From: an uncultured Streptococcus sp.
GTDB taxonomy: Bacteria; Bacillota; Bacilli; Lactobacillales; Streptococcaceae
Length of the DNA: 14,822 bases
Direction: 5' to 3'
Assembly: GCA_934201655.1 (NCBI GenBank)
Contig: CAKPXD010000019.1
Span: 1 to 14,822 of the forward strand
The number at the start of each line of letters is the position of its first letter. Within the stretch, counting starts at the first letter, position 1. The position numbers were made by a program, and so were the translations under genes. The notes under the pieces are model-generated. The model ran no database searches. It was not told the DNA's origin and saw nothing but the letters and a program-made list of their open reading frames with translations. Below are positions 1-7,738 of the stretch, one piece after another.

Positions 1-727
1 GGAGATCCTTGGCCATAACCCGTTGCTTGGTCCGAAGGGTGCCAATGGCCTGAATCAAATCACGGTATTCAGCCGCACGTTCAAATTCCATGCTCTGAGA
101 AGCAACATTCATCTTTTCCTTGAGGTCATCGATGATTTTATCATCCTGTCCCTTGAGAAAATCAGAAACTTCTTGGGCCATGGCTTTGAAATAGGCCTCA
201 TCTTTATGGCAGACAGTATGTGCCATACACTGACCTATATGATAATAAAAACAAACCTTTGATGGCGGATTGGTACACTTGCGAAAAGGAAAAATCCGGT
301 CTAAAAGCCGCTTGATTTCATTGGCTGCCCCCACATCCGGATAAGGGCCAAAATAAAGTCCACCGTCTTTTTTGACCTGACGGGTGATAATCAAGCGAGG
401 ATAGCGCTCATTTGTGATTTTGATAAAAGGATAGGACTTATCGTCCTTGAGCATGATATTGTACTTAGGCTTGTTTTCCTTGATTAGGTTAATCTCCAAA
501 AGGAGGGCTTCAATATTAGACTCCGTGACAATAAACTCAAAATCTACAATCTCAGACACCAGGGCTTCTGTCTTGGTATCGTGGCTCCCACGGAAGTAGG
601 ACCGCACCCGATTGCGCAGATTTTTAGCCTTTCCTACATAGATAATCGTACCGTTTTTATCTTTGTGAATGTAACAACCAGGGCTGGTCGGCAAGAGCTC
701 CAGTTTTGATTTGATCAAGTTATTCAT
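1..727 (-). CDS. uvrC: UvrC, excinuclease ABC subunit C (N-terminal part, runs off left edge)
   Basis: Nuclease subunit of UvrABC nucleotide-excision repair, which makes the incisions around a DNA lesion in the cytoplasm. The visible 242 residues begin [19 protein letters not shown]. They hold the GIY-YIG nuclease domain in about residues 10-95, with PGCYIHK and [14 protein letters not shown] as its two motifs. A cysteine-containing segment follows ([18 protein letters not shown]). The UVR helical motif that binds UvrB starts near residue 205 ([11 protein letters not shown]). The family is usually about 600 residues, so roughly 60% lies beyond position 1. The start is the only sensible ATG, because the GIY-YIG fold begins directly after it. 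No Shine-Dalgarno precedes it; an extended -10 box ends six bases upstream, suggesting a leaderless mRNA. The matrixin gene ends 68 bases upstream on the same strand. Confidence 0.97.
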   Translation of the reverse strand, partial: MNNLIKSKLELLPTSPGCYIHKDKNGTIIYVGKAKNLRNRVRSYFRGSHDTKTEALVSEIVDFEFIVTESNIEALLLEINLIKENKPKYNIMLKDDKSYPFIKITNERYPRLIITRQVKKDGGLYFGPYPDVGAANEIKRLLDRIFPFRKCTNPPSKVCFYYHIGQCMAHTVCHKDEAYFKAMAQEVSDFLKGQDDKIIDDLKEKMNVASQSMEFERAAEYRDLIQAIGTLRTKQRVMAKDL

Positions 728-733
728 AGTTCC

Positions 734-742
734 ATTATAGCA
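734..742 (-). promoter_or_regulatory. Extended -10 promoter of uvrC
   Basis: On the minus strand the sequence reads TGCTATAATGGAACTATG. This is a perfect extended -10 (TGnTATAAT) whose last base is six bases before the uvrC ATG. No good -35 hexamer lies 16-18 bases upstream, as is common for extended -10 promoters. A start site about seven bases downstream of the -10 falls on the A of ATG. Confidence 0.75.
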
Positions 743-795
743 AAAAGGCCTTATCATTGCTGACATCAAGAAATCCTATTTGAGCTTAAAAATAC

Positions 796-1497
796 TTATT
801 CTCCAGATCCGTAAAGTTCCTGAACTGCTTGAACATCTTGAGCTTGAATACCATAGTAGGACCCCGCTGGTTGCATGACTGAAACTTCATTGGTATGTTC
901 CAAACCAATGGCATGCCCTAGCTCATGTTCTGCCGTATGCAAGATACGATCATAGGTATAGCCATAATTTGGATTAGATAGATAGTAATGATTCAAACGA
1001 ACGGTTACCGAAGTGAATTGTTTGGTTAGGAGATTTGTTTGACTCTCTGCCTCGCCAGCAACAGCTGTCGAACCATCGTTCATTTCGGTAGCGAAAATAT
1101 TGGCCTGATCCGGTTCTGTTACAAGCACAAAGTTAAAAGTACCGGTCTGATTCCAGTTGGCAATAGCCTCAGCGTAGGCTTTTTGGAAGATTGCATCCAT
1201 TTGGGGATCAATATAAATCGTTGCTTGCGCCTTTGGCCATTTTGCTCCTGAATCTTGATGATGATCTGTCTGAGATAAGCCTTGCAATTTGCCAGTTTCT
1301 TGCCATTGTTGCCAACCTTCTTGGCCAACTTGAACGAGTTTAGTTACTTGATTGAAAGTGCCTGATAAATCCCCTGTTACATACCAGAGAACACCAAAAA
1401 CGATGAGAATGAAGAAGATAAGCGTCCATACAAGACGCCAAAACAGGCGCAAAATTCCTAGTAAAAATCGATATAAAACACGAATAATCCAGCCCAT
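796..1497 (-). CDS. Membrane-anchored matrixin-like zinc metalloprotease
   Basis: A 233-residue protein with a basic N-terminus and one membrane segment at about residues 20-41. A polar linker (45-90) leads to a C-terminal metzincin domain. The zinc site is complete: HELGHAIGLEH at 191-201 matches HExxHxxGxxH, with E192 as the catalytic base. A Met-turn candidate (VMQP, M208) lies seven residues further on. This fits the matrixin/M10 class, predicted to act outside the membrane. The substrate is unknown. I chose the ATG at 1497 because AAAGGTGGG lies just upstream and it gives a normal inner-membrane N-terminus. The same frame is open to an ATG at 1551, but that start has no good RBS. It lies between estA (105-base gap) and uvrC (68-base gap) on the same strand. 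No clear terminator flanks it, so read-through from estA is possible. Confidence 0.85.
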   Translation of the reverse strand: MGWIIRVLYRFLLGILRLFWRLVWTLIFFILIVFGVLWYVTGDLSGTFNQVTKLVQVGQEGWQQWQETGKLQGLSQTDHHQDSGAKWPKAQATIYIDPQMDAIFQKAYAEAIANWNQTGTFNFVLVTEPDQANIFATEMNDGSTAVAGEAESQTNLLTKQFTSVTVRLNHYYLSNPNYGYTYDRILHTAEHELGHAIGLEHTNEVSVMQPAGSYYGIQAQDVQAVQELYGSGE

Positions 1498-1602
1498 GAT
1501 TGCCCACCTTTCTAAAAAATAAGAACCCATCTTTATGCCATGGATTCCCATTCTAAAGATAGATTCTTTATTTTACTGAAACAAACTGAAAGAAAGCTAA
1601 AA

Positions 1603-2382
1603 TCAAGACAAGCGTTCTTCCAAAACAAAATCGATTGGCAAGGTAGTTAAAAAACGTTCCAATTGTTTTTCCCAATAATACCACTCATGGGTTCCTGCAC
1701 TATGGGAATAGGTCACATCGAAACCAAGTTTCTTAAGATTTTTAACTGCTAGATTATTGGCAGAGTAGAGATAATCCTGTTCGCCACACCATACCCAAAG
1801 CTTGGTTTTCTTATCAGACTTTTTGGCGAGTGTTTCAAGTGAGTAAGGGCTATTCACCCAATCATTAACTTTACCAAAAACACCTCTCCAGTAGGCACGC
1901 GTCCCTAAATCTTGACTTTCAGGAGAAAACTCCTCGAAACTAAGTGCCCCAGAAAAGCTAGCGGCATACGAGAAACGGTCAGTTGACAGTGCCAATTTGA
2001 AGGAACCGTAGCCTCCCATTGATAAACCAGCAATGAAGGTTTTTTCTCGCTTACTTGTCATATTAGGGAAGAAGCGTTTGAGCACCTTAGGCAATTCTTC
2101 TGCTAGAGCTGTATAGTAGTTATAGCCATACTGAGTATCTGTGTACCAGCCATTACTTGTATTTGGCATGACAACAATCAGATTGGTCCCTCGTAGCAAG
2201 CGTTCTACATTGGTCCGCTTGAGCCAACTGTTATGATTTCCTGACATCCCATGAAGGAGATAGAGAACAGGGATATCTGTAGAGTCTGGTTCTGTCACCC
2301 GAGATGCATCAGGGTAGAGAACATTTACACCCCACTCCATATCTAAAACTTCTGAGTAATACTCAATCTTCATTACTGCCAT
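1603..2382 (-). CDS. estA: EstA, tributyrin esterase (esterase D-like alpha/beta hydrolase)
   Basis: A serine esterase of the esterase D/S-formylglutathione hydrolase type, 259 residues, near-identical in layout to the pneumococcal tributyrin esterase EstA as I remember it. It hydrolyses short-chain acyl esters. The nucleophile elbow is GLSMGGYG with S121. D203 (CGEQDYLY) and H232 (AGTHEWYYW) complete the triad, and [12 protein letters not shown] at 42-53 supplies the oxyanion region. There is no signal peptide. An AGGAG seven bases before the first ATG supports [10 protein letters not shown] as the start; the second Met at residue 4 lacks its own RBS. It lies 68 bases after rnjB on the same strand, with a hairpin in the gap and no obvious separate promoter, so it is probably expressed by read-through from rnjB. 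Confidence 0.95.
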   Translation of the reverse strand: MAVMKIEYYSEVLDMEWGVNVLYPDASRVTEPDSTDIPVLYLLHGMSGNHNSWLKRTNVERLLRGTNLIVVMPNTSNGWYTDTQYGYNYYTALAEELPKVLKRFFPNMTSKREKTFIAGLSMGGYGSFKLALSTDRFSYAASFSGALSFEEFSPESQDLGTRAYWRGVFGKVNDWVNSPYSLETLAKKSDKKTKLWVWCGEQDYLYSANNLAVKNLKKLGFDVTYSHSAGTHEWYYWEKQLERFLTTLPIDFVLEERLS

Positions 2383-2409
2383 AACTTGCTCCTTATTGGT
2401 TTGAGATAA

Positions 2410-2434
2410 GAAAAAGCCGAAACTCGACTTTCTC
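2410..2434 (-). terminator. Hairpin between rnjB and estA, attenuator or partial terminator
   Basis: On the minus strand GAGAAAGTCGA pairs with TCGGCTTTTTC across a GTT loop, an 11-bp stem with two G-U pairs. The T-run is inside the 3' arm and only TT follows, so it is weaker than the other terminators here. It lies about 16 bases after the rnjB stop and 27 bases before the estA start. Partial read-through into estA, or an RNA stability element, is a reasonable reading. Confidence 0.55.
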
Positions 2435-2450
2435 TACTGCTATTTAATCC

Positions 2451-4112
2451 TTATTTTGCTTCCATGACTACTGGTAAGATGGCTGGACGACGCTTGGTTT
2501 GTTCAAAAAGGAATTTTGCTAAATTGTCACGAACCTTCCCTTTAAGATCAGCCCAGTCAAAATCCTCACCTTGGAGATAGTCTTCAACGGTTTGGTTTAC
2601 CAACTCTGTACTTTCGCGCAGAATATCACGACTCTTCTTGAGATAGACAAATCCACGCGTATGTACTCGCGCTTTAGCGATGATTTTCTTCTCACGACGG
2701 TTAACAGTGATAGCTACGATAAAGATACCATCTTCTGACAAGACCTTGCGGTCACGAAGAACAACATTACCAACATCCCCAATGGCATTCCCGTCAATCA
2801 AGACATCGCCTGCAGCAACAGCACCAGATGGAACAAAGTCCCCATGCTCATAAGACATAGTTGTGCCTTTTTTCGGGATAAAAATGCGTTCTGGCAACAA
2901 CCCAACAGCCATAGCAGCCTTGGCATGAGCGTCCAACTCACGGTATTCACCCTGGATTGGGAAGAGATACTGGGGTTGTAAAAGATTAATCATCAATTGC
3001 AGATCACGCGCATTCCCATGTCCTGATACACGTAAGCTTTGAGTAATCGGTTTAACGACACCACCTGCTTGGTAGACCATGTTTTCTACACGTGCCATCA
3101 CAGCTTCTTTAGCGATTGATGGCGTTGTAACGATATAAACCAAGTCTCCATCCTTGATTTCAACATAGCGGTGACGACCGATGGACATTTTACGGAGTCC
3201 ATTAATTGGTTCACCCATACGACCGGTTTCAAGGATAATTAACTCGTGGTCTTCAAAACGAGACATATCTTTAGGTTTAATCAAGAGACTTTCGTTAGCC
3301 AATGACAATTTTTTCAAGCGAATAGCTGTACGAACGATATTTTCAATATCAAACCCAGTCAAAACAACGCGACGTCCTGTCTCTGCAGCAGCATCAAAGA
3401 CTTGCTGAATACGAGAAAGGTTACTTGCAACAGCGGCTACAATGATACGTCCATCCCAGTCAGAAATGGTTTGCTTAATTTCATCACCAACTTCACTTTC
3501 GCTGGCTACTTGAATATTACTGTCTGCGTTTGCTGAGTCGCTTAGAAGGGCTAAAACTCCTTCGCGACCGATTTCTGCTAAACGACCAAAGTCAGTCGCA
3601 TATGATTCGCTAGCCGTTTGGTCAAATTTGAAGTCCCCTGTATAAACGATACTTCCTTCAGATGTTTTCAAAACGACACCCAGACTCTCTGGGATAGAGT
3701 GAGTTGTGCGGAAGAAGGAAACCTCCGTACCGCCAAAGTCGATTTCTGTATTTTCATCAATAACATGGAAATCATCGAATTTTTTAGCACTATCATTTCC
3801 TTTAACAAAAAGCTTAGCAAGCTCAATTGTCAACTCTGAACCAAAAACAGGAACTTTCACTTCTGACAAAAGATAAGGAAGAGCTCCAATCGCATCCGCA
3901 TGTCCGTGCGTTAAAAAGACACCAGCAATACGGTCGCTATTTTCAAACAGATATTCCATGTTTGGAATAACGACATCGACACCCAACTGCTCATTTTCAG
4001 GATATTTTAAACCTGCATCTAAAACAAAGATTGAATCGTTAATTTCTGCGATGTACATGTTTTTCCCGTTTTCACGAACACCGCCTAAAGTTGTTAATTT
4101 AATATTGGTCAT
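2451..4112 (-). CDS. rnjB: RNase J2, metallo-beta-lactamase/beta-CASP ribonuclease with degenerate active site
   Basis: An RNase J family protein (553 residues) of the Gram-positive RNA degradation machinery, which in streptococci and bacilli pairs with RNase J1. The metallo-beta-lactamase fold covers about 1-200 and 345-400, with the beta-CASP domain between them. A C-terminal domain runs from about 450. The key feature is a damaged metal site. HGHADA at 69-74 replaces HxHxDH, so the last His is Ala74. PIQGEY puts Gln387 where RNase J1 has His in PVHGEY. H138, D160 and the SGHG motif (363-366) remain. This pattern marks it as J2 rather than J1, as does its position next to estA. The RBS (GGAGGG) precedes the ATG. 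A leader of about 90 bases links it to a strong promoter at 4209-4236. Confidence 0.93.
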   Translation of the reverse strand: MTNIKLTTLGGVRENGKNMYIAEINDSIFVLDAGLKYPENEQLGVDVVIPNMEYLFENSDRIAGVFLTHGHADAIGALPYLLSEVKVPVFGSELTIELAKLFVKGNDSAKKFDDFHVIDENTEIDFGGTEVSFFRTTHSIPESLGVVLKTSEGSIVYTGDFKFDQTASESYATDFGRLAEIGREGVLALLSDSANADSNIQVASESEVGDEIKQTISDWDGRIIVAAVASNLSRIQQVFDAAAETGRRVVLTGFDIENIVRTAIRLKKLSLANESLLIKPKDMSRFEDHELIILETGRMGEPINGLRKMSIGRHRYVEIKDGDLVYIVTTPSIAKEAVMARVENMVYQAGGVVKPITQSLRVSGHGNARDLQLMINLLQPQYLFPIQGEYRELDAHAKAAMAVGLLPERIFIPKKGTTMSYEHGDFVPSGAVAAGDVLIDGNAIGDVGNVVLRDRKVLSEDGIFIVAITVNRREKKIIAKARVHTRGFVYLKKSRDILRESTELVNQTVEDYLQGEDFDWADLKGKVRDNLAKFLFEQTKRRPAILPVVMEAK

Positions 4113-4208
4113 TTTCCCTCCGAAGTATTACTATAACGTGTTTGTAGAGTCTTCACAACTCTCTTTTTGTAAAAGTCCAATTTACTTTTATCCGAATCTT
4201 TTCCTCTC

Positions 4209-4236
4209 ATTATACCATTTTTTTACTAATTTTCAA
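4209..4236 (-). promoter_or_regulatory. Promoter of rnjB
   Basis: Minus-strand TTGAAA (4231-4236), a 16-base spacer, then TGGTATAAT with a perfect -10 at 4209-4214 and an extended TG. The predicted start is near 4202, giving a leader of about 90 bases. The leader holds two small stems (4170-4176 with 4184-4190, and 4046-like AGAGT at 4146-4150 with ACTCT at 4158-4162). Confidence 0.8.
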
Positions 4237-4398
4237 AATGAAGATAGGATTTCAACTAGAGAACATTCACCACTGATAACCGAATCGCTTTGCTTTGTTT
4301 TCTCTTTGCGAAATCTCTGTCCGCTAAAGGACCTAGGGCCTTACTTCACAAACAGATACTCGGCAAAAAATCGTAATAAGAAGCTTTCTCACAAATAA
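4237..4398. other. Unexplained intergenic segment between rnjB promoter and LysM-gene terminator
   Basis: About 160 bases with no credible ORF on the minus strand. It looks richer in G and C than the flanking AT-rich DNA and contains GGACCTAGGGCC and GTCC/GGAC stems. A plus-strand frame is open across it only as the tail of a reading frame antisense to rnjB. I see no known repeat, riboswitch or small RNA that I can name. Confidence 0.4.
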
Positions 4399-4427
4399 AA
4401 AAAGATTTAGAAGCTCTAAATCTTTTT
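4399..4427 (-). terminator. Terminator of the LysM-CHAP gene
   Basis: A perfect 13-bp stem, AAAAAGATTTAGA paired with TCTAAATCTTTTT across an AGC/GCT loop. On the minus strand it runs on into TTTTTTTATTT, nine bases after the gene's stop codon. T-runs on both sides would also let it work on the plus strand. Confidence 0.9.
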
Positions 4428-4435
4428 AATCATCT

Positions 4436-5092
4436 TTAGTTTGGATAAATGTAAGTAACTTTACCTAAAAATTCATGTGGATTAAAGAAACCACGATAGT
4501 TAGCAATTTGTTTTTGACGTCTGTAGTTTGCTTCCAATACCTGAATAGAATTTTCATTTTGTACATCTGTCACATAAGCAACGTGTCCATATTCACCACC
4601 GTCCCAAACGGCGATTGCACCTACTACTGGAACATCTCCTACACGATAACCTTGAGCACTAGCATAAATCGCCCAAGTATTAGCATTTCCCCACCAGTTA
4701 CTAGCCCAAGGAGCCAATTCTTTTACGCCCCATGTACACTGACCAACAGGATATGAGTTCCCATAGTTTGTCGGAGTATTCACGACAACATCATCATCTG
4801 AAGCAGGATTCAAAGTACTAGTTGCCTCAGAAGCCGGAGCGCCGTATGAATAAGTAGCCTGAGCTGGACCGCTTACTTCTAGCACATCCCCTGGGTGGAT
4901 CATGTCAAAAATGCTTTTTCCGTTATTTGCTGCCAACTCATAAGGATCCATGCCATTTGCAGTAGCAATACCAAAAAATGAATCTCCGTCTTGGACAACG
5001 TAAGAAGATGCACTAACAGTTTGAGCTCCAACTGTCGCCAAAATAGCTGTAGATGTTAAACCAAGAGTCAGTTTAGCAACTGTTTTTTTCAT
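4436..5092 (-). CDS. Secreted LysM-CHAP cell-wall hydrolase
   Basis: A 218-residue exported peptidoglycan-binding hydrolase. Residues 1-28 are a signal peptide (MKKTVAKLTLGLTSTA, cleavage near QTVSA|SS). One LysM module follows at about 30-74 (YVVQDGDSFFGIA ... PGDVLEV). A Ser/Thr/Pro-rich linker runs from 75 to about 112. The C-terminal CHAP domain has the catalytic Cys119 in GQCTWGVKE, His170 in YGHVAYV, and the EANY motif at 187-190. CHAP domains cut the peptide part of peptidoglycan as amidases or endopeptidases, and proteins of this layout act in septum or daughter-cell processing in streptococci. The start has AGGAG about nine bases upstream. It is a single-gene unit with its own terminator. 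Its upstream region carries a WalR-like direct repeat just above a -10 box, matching the usual control of such genes by WalRK. Confidence 0.92.
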   Translation of the reverse strand: MKKTVAKLTLGLTSTAILATVGAQTVSASSYVVQDGDSFFGIATANGMDPYELAANNGKSIFDMIHPGDVLEVSGPAQATYSYGAPASEATSTLNPASDDDVVVNTPTNYGNSYPVGQCTWGVKELAPWASNWWGNANTWAIYASAQGYRVGDVPVVGAIAVWDGGEYGHVAYVTDVQNENSIQVLEANYRRQKQIANYRGFFNPHEFLGKVTYIYPN

Positions 5093-5147
5093 AATAATTT
5101 TCTCCTAAATTTTATTGATTATTTTTAATTTTTTTGTTGACAAGAGA

Positions 5148-5201
5148 ATCATACCTGATTTACATGTCAGTTGTTTTAGAATTATGTTGTAGTCATGTTA
5201 C
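5148..5201 (-). promoter_or_regulatory. LysM-CHAP promoter with possible WalR (VicR) box
   Basis: The minus strand has a TATGAT -10 at 5148-5153 with no good -35. Just above the -35 position, at 5185-5201 on the plus strand, is TGTTGT-AGTCA-TGTTAC. It differs at one base from the WalR consensus TGTWAH-N5-TGTWAH. A poor -35 with an activator box next to it fits an activated promoter. The repeat is in the reverse orientation to the gene, which lowers confidence. Confidence 0.45.
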
Positions 5202-5267
5202 AAATATGTATACTTTTACTACATAACATTCTAAAGAACAAATAATTTAAAAATTATAAGAGACAAC

Positions 5268-5292
5268 AAAAAACTGAGATAGATTATCTCAG
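5268..5292 (-). terminator. Terminator of recJ
   Basis: An 8-bp perfect stem (CTGAGATA with TATCTCAG, three-base loop) lies 11 bases after the recJ stop. On the minus strand a TTTTTTG run follows it. Confidence 0.9.
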
Positions 5293-5303
5293 CTTCTTTT
5301 CTT

Positions 5304-7523
5304 CTATTTTTCCATTAAAAAGTCATAGATTTCCTGCACCGTACCTAGTGCCATCATTTCTTGATCTTTAACAGTTTGTTTGAGATTTTGATAAATCTGA
5401 CTTTCAGCGATGTCCCGTTTATCAGCATCTTTATTTACTTTCATTACACCATTCTCAATTGTGACAAAACCAAGTTCTTCAAAAATCTGAATCATTTTGA
5501 CTAGCAAGATCTGTTCTATCTTCAAATAAGCTGATAAGTCCTTGAGCTTATAACGAATATCAAATTCTGGGAACTGGTAGATTGTCTTATAAAGCTTAGC
5601 GAATTGCTCTCTTGTACCATAACCTGTCAAATAGTATGCTTTAGCGATATCATTTTTAAAGTAAATAGCAGAGAAATCCTGTTCTTGCAACACTTGTTTG
5701 AGAAGACCGAGATCCTCGGGAATATTTTTTACAACGATTGCTGGGCTAGAAAACATTTCTGGTAAATCACTGGTAAAATCTAGGACAGGCACTCCCTCTG
5801 GTAGCTCTACACTCTTACTACGGATGTTAAAAAGTTGAACACCGTCCACACGGGCATCTACCATCATCAACTGGAGGGTTGTTTGCCCATTCCATTGGTT
5901 AACAGAAAGGGTAACTGCCAATTCCAGTTGTTTTACCTGAGAAAACTCTGTAGCCTTTGATCCTTGACCAAAAGCTACTACCTCAAAGCTCGCGGTCCCT
6001 TTGGAAATCTTTAATTTTAGATGACTATCTCCCGTTCCCATAGAACGAGCATTTTCAACTTGAAAATCTCGAATATAAAAAACAGGTTTTTGGTTATCCA
6101 TTCCAAAAGGAGCTAATCGTTCAAAACTTTTAACCGTCTCTAAACTTAGGCTTTCCAAATCTAATTCTTCATCTAGATATAATGTATTCTTGCCCTTGGC
6201 ATCTATCCCTTTGTCTTTTACATAAGACTCTAAAATTTCCGACAAGGTGTCTAGCTGTTCCACTTCAAGTGTCATACCTGCAGCGCCTGCATGCCCACCA
6301 AAGGCGATAAAAAGTTCCCGATGCGGATTCAAGGCTTCAAAGATATCGACTGCTTCAATACTTCGAGCACTACCCTTGGCACGACCATCTTCAATATTCA
6401 GAACAATAACTGTCTGCCCTAATTCTTCCAACAAGCGCCCAGCTACAATCCCAAGCACTCCTGGGTTCCAACCTTCTTTGGCTAAAACTTGAACACTTTT
6501 GTTAGGGTCTACCAAACTTTTAGCTTCTTCATAAATGGCTTGAACGATTTCCTTGCGTTCTTCATTTTTTTCTTGAATCATGAGGGCAATCTCACGCACC
6601 TCTTCATCATCAAAGCCAGTTAGTAACTCAATAGCAGGATTAGGATCATCCAAGCGCCCTAGGGCATTCAAGCGAGGCGCCAACTGAAAACCAACCGTCT
6701 CTTCTGTAAGGTCACTACTAGAAATCCCTGCTATTTCAAATAACTCTTGAAGCCCTATTCTTTGGGTATTGCGCAAAACTTCTAGACCATATTGAACCAT
6801 GATTCGATTTTCATCTGTCAAGCTGACCATGTCTGCAATCGTCCCAATAGCAACCAAATCAAGCAACTCAACCTGTACCTCTTCCAAGAGGGCACAAGCT
6901 AGTTTAAAAGCCACTCCACAACCCGCCAAATGTTTAAAAGGATAGTCTGATTCAGGATGCTCCGGATGAACGATTGCATGAGCATCTGGTAAGACCTCTG
7001 GTAGAGAATGGTGATCCGTTACAATAACATCTACTCCCATAGATTGAGCCAAGTCAATGGCTTCATGCCCTGCAACTCCATTATCTACGGTTACAATCAA
7101 GGATATCCCTTGTTGCTTAATGAAGTACTTGTAGACACTGGCATTAGGACCATAACCATCTGTAAAACGATTAGGAAGATAGACTAAACACTCGGCTCCT
7201 AATTGTTCTAATGTTTCTTTAAGGATAGAAGCTGACGTCATCCCATCTGCATCGTAGTCTCCATAAACGAGAATAAATTCCCCCTGCTCTATAGCACGAC
7301 GAATACGATTCACTGCCTTATCCATATCGTGGAGAAGATAGGGATCGTGTAAATCATCTAGACTTGGTGCCAAAAAACGAGACAAACTATCTTCATCCTT
7401 AATACCACGGCTAAATAATAGACGAGCAGCTTCAGGCCCTAGCCCAGCTTTCTTGGCGATTTTTGTAAAATCTGCATCCTCAACTTGAGGTGCAAATTGC
7501 CAATTATAAGTCGGAATAATCAA
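5304..7523 (-). CDS. recJ: RecJ, single-strand-specific 5'-3' DNA exonuclease
   Basis: A DHH-family exonuclease (739 residues) that degrades 5'-ended single strands in recombination, mismatch repair and base-excision repair. The DHH domain carries DYDADG (89-94), VDNG (146-149), TDHH (169-172) and AGCGVAFK (200-207), all metal-binding or structural motifs. The DHHA1 domain follows with GIVAGRL (358-364) and the GGHAGAAG signature (409-416). An OB-like domain spans roughly 455-560. A C-terminal extension of about 170 residues is typical of Firmicute RecJ. All catalytic motifs look intact. The start at MIIPTYNW has only a weak RBS (GAGTGG, ten bases upstream). A TTG immediately before it is a possible alternative with better spacing, adding one residue. 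It is transcribed alone from an extended -10 promoter, back to back with the methyltransferase. Confidence 0.96.
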   Translation of the reverse strand: MIIPTYNWQFAPQVEDADFTKIAKKAGLGPEAARLLFSRGIKDEDSLSRFLAPSLDDLHDPYLLHDMDKAVNRIRRAIEQGEFILVYGDYDADGMTSASILKETLEQLGAECLVYLPNRFTDGYGPNASVYKYFIKQQGISLIVTVDNGVAGHEAIDLAQSMGVDVIVTDHHSLPEVLPDAHAIVHPEHPESDYPFKHLAGCGVAFKLACALLEEVQVELLDLVAIGTIADMVSLTDENRIMVQYGLEVLRNTQRIGLQELFEIAGISSSDLTEETVGFQLAPRLNALGRLDDPNPAIELLTGFDDEEVREIALMIQEKNEERKEIVQAIYEEAKSLVDPNKSVQVLAKEGWNPGVLGIVAGRLLEELGQTVIVLNIEDGRAKGSARSIEAVDIFEALNPHRELFIAFGGHAGAAGMTLEVEQLDTLSEILESYVKDKGIDAKGKNTLYLDEELDLESLSLETVKSFERLAPFGMDNQKPVFYIRDFQVENARSMGTGDSHLKLKISKGTASFEVVAFGQGSKATEFSQVKQLELAVTLSVNQWNGQTTLQLMMVDARVDGVQLFNIRSKSVELPEGVPVLDFTSDLPEMFSSPAIVVKNIPEDLGLLKQVLQEQDFSAIYFKNDIAKAYYLTGYGTREQFAKLYKTIYQFPEFDIRYKLKDLSAYLKIEQILLVKMIQIFEELGFVTIENGVMKVNKDADKRDIAESQIYQNLKQTVKDQEMMALGTVQEIYDFLMEK

Positions 7524-7558
7524 AATTCATCCACTCTTTCTTACGATTCTATTGTTTT

Positions 7559-7567
7559 ATTATAACA
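7559..7567 (-). promoter_or_regulatory. Extended -10 promoter of recJ
   Basis: Minus-strand TGTTATAAT, a perfect -10 with the extended TG. No good -35 is visible at the right spacing. It would give a leader of about 30 bases. Confidence 0.65.
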
Positions 7568-7723
7568 TGATTTCAAGTTTTTCTCCTCTTTATTTCCTTA
7601 ACTCTTTCAATCAAAATCCCAAAAAACTCCTGTTCTCATCAAAGTTTAAAAGCTAAACACCAGTCGATAACTCTATTCCTTTCCAACAAGACGTAGCCAA
7701 CATTTTAAAACATCTTCTCTTTA

Positions 7724-7732
7724 TGCTACACT
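7724..7732 (+). promoter_or_regulatory. Extended -10 promoter of the methyltransferase gene
   Basis: TGCTACACT, an extended -10, ends six bases before the ATG at 7739. TTTAAA at 7704-7709 sits at the -35 distance. Transcription should begin on or next to the start codon. Confidence 0.6.
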
Positions 7733-7738
7733 ATTGAC

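Noticed and set aside
23..262. Plus-strand frame of 79 codons at the left edge
   Set aside because: It is antisense to uvrC, whose GIY-YIG and UVR motifs are clear.
3958..4398. Plus-strand open frame of 146 codons antisense to the start of rnjB and running through the intergenic segment
   Set aside because: No RBS, no recognisable domain, and over a third of it is the mirror of the well-supported rnjB coding sequence and promoter.
5093..5303. Plus-strand TTGACA (around 5137) and TA-rich DNA as a rightward promoter
   Set aside because: No plus-strand gene or stable RNA follows within the gap, so it is probably chance in AT-rich DNA.
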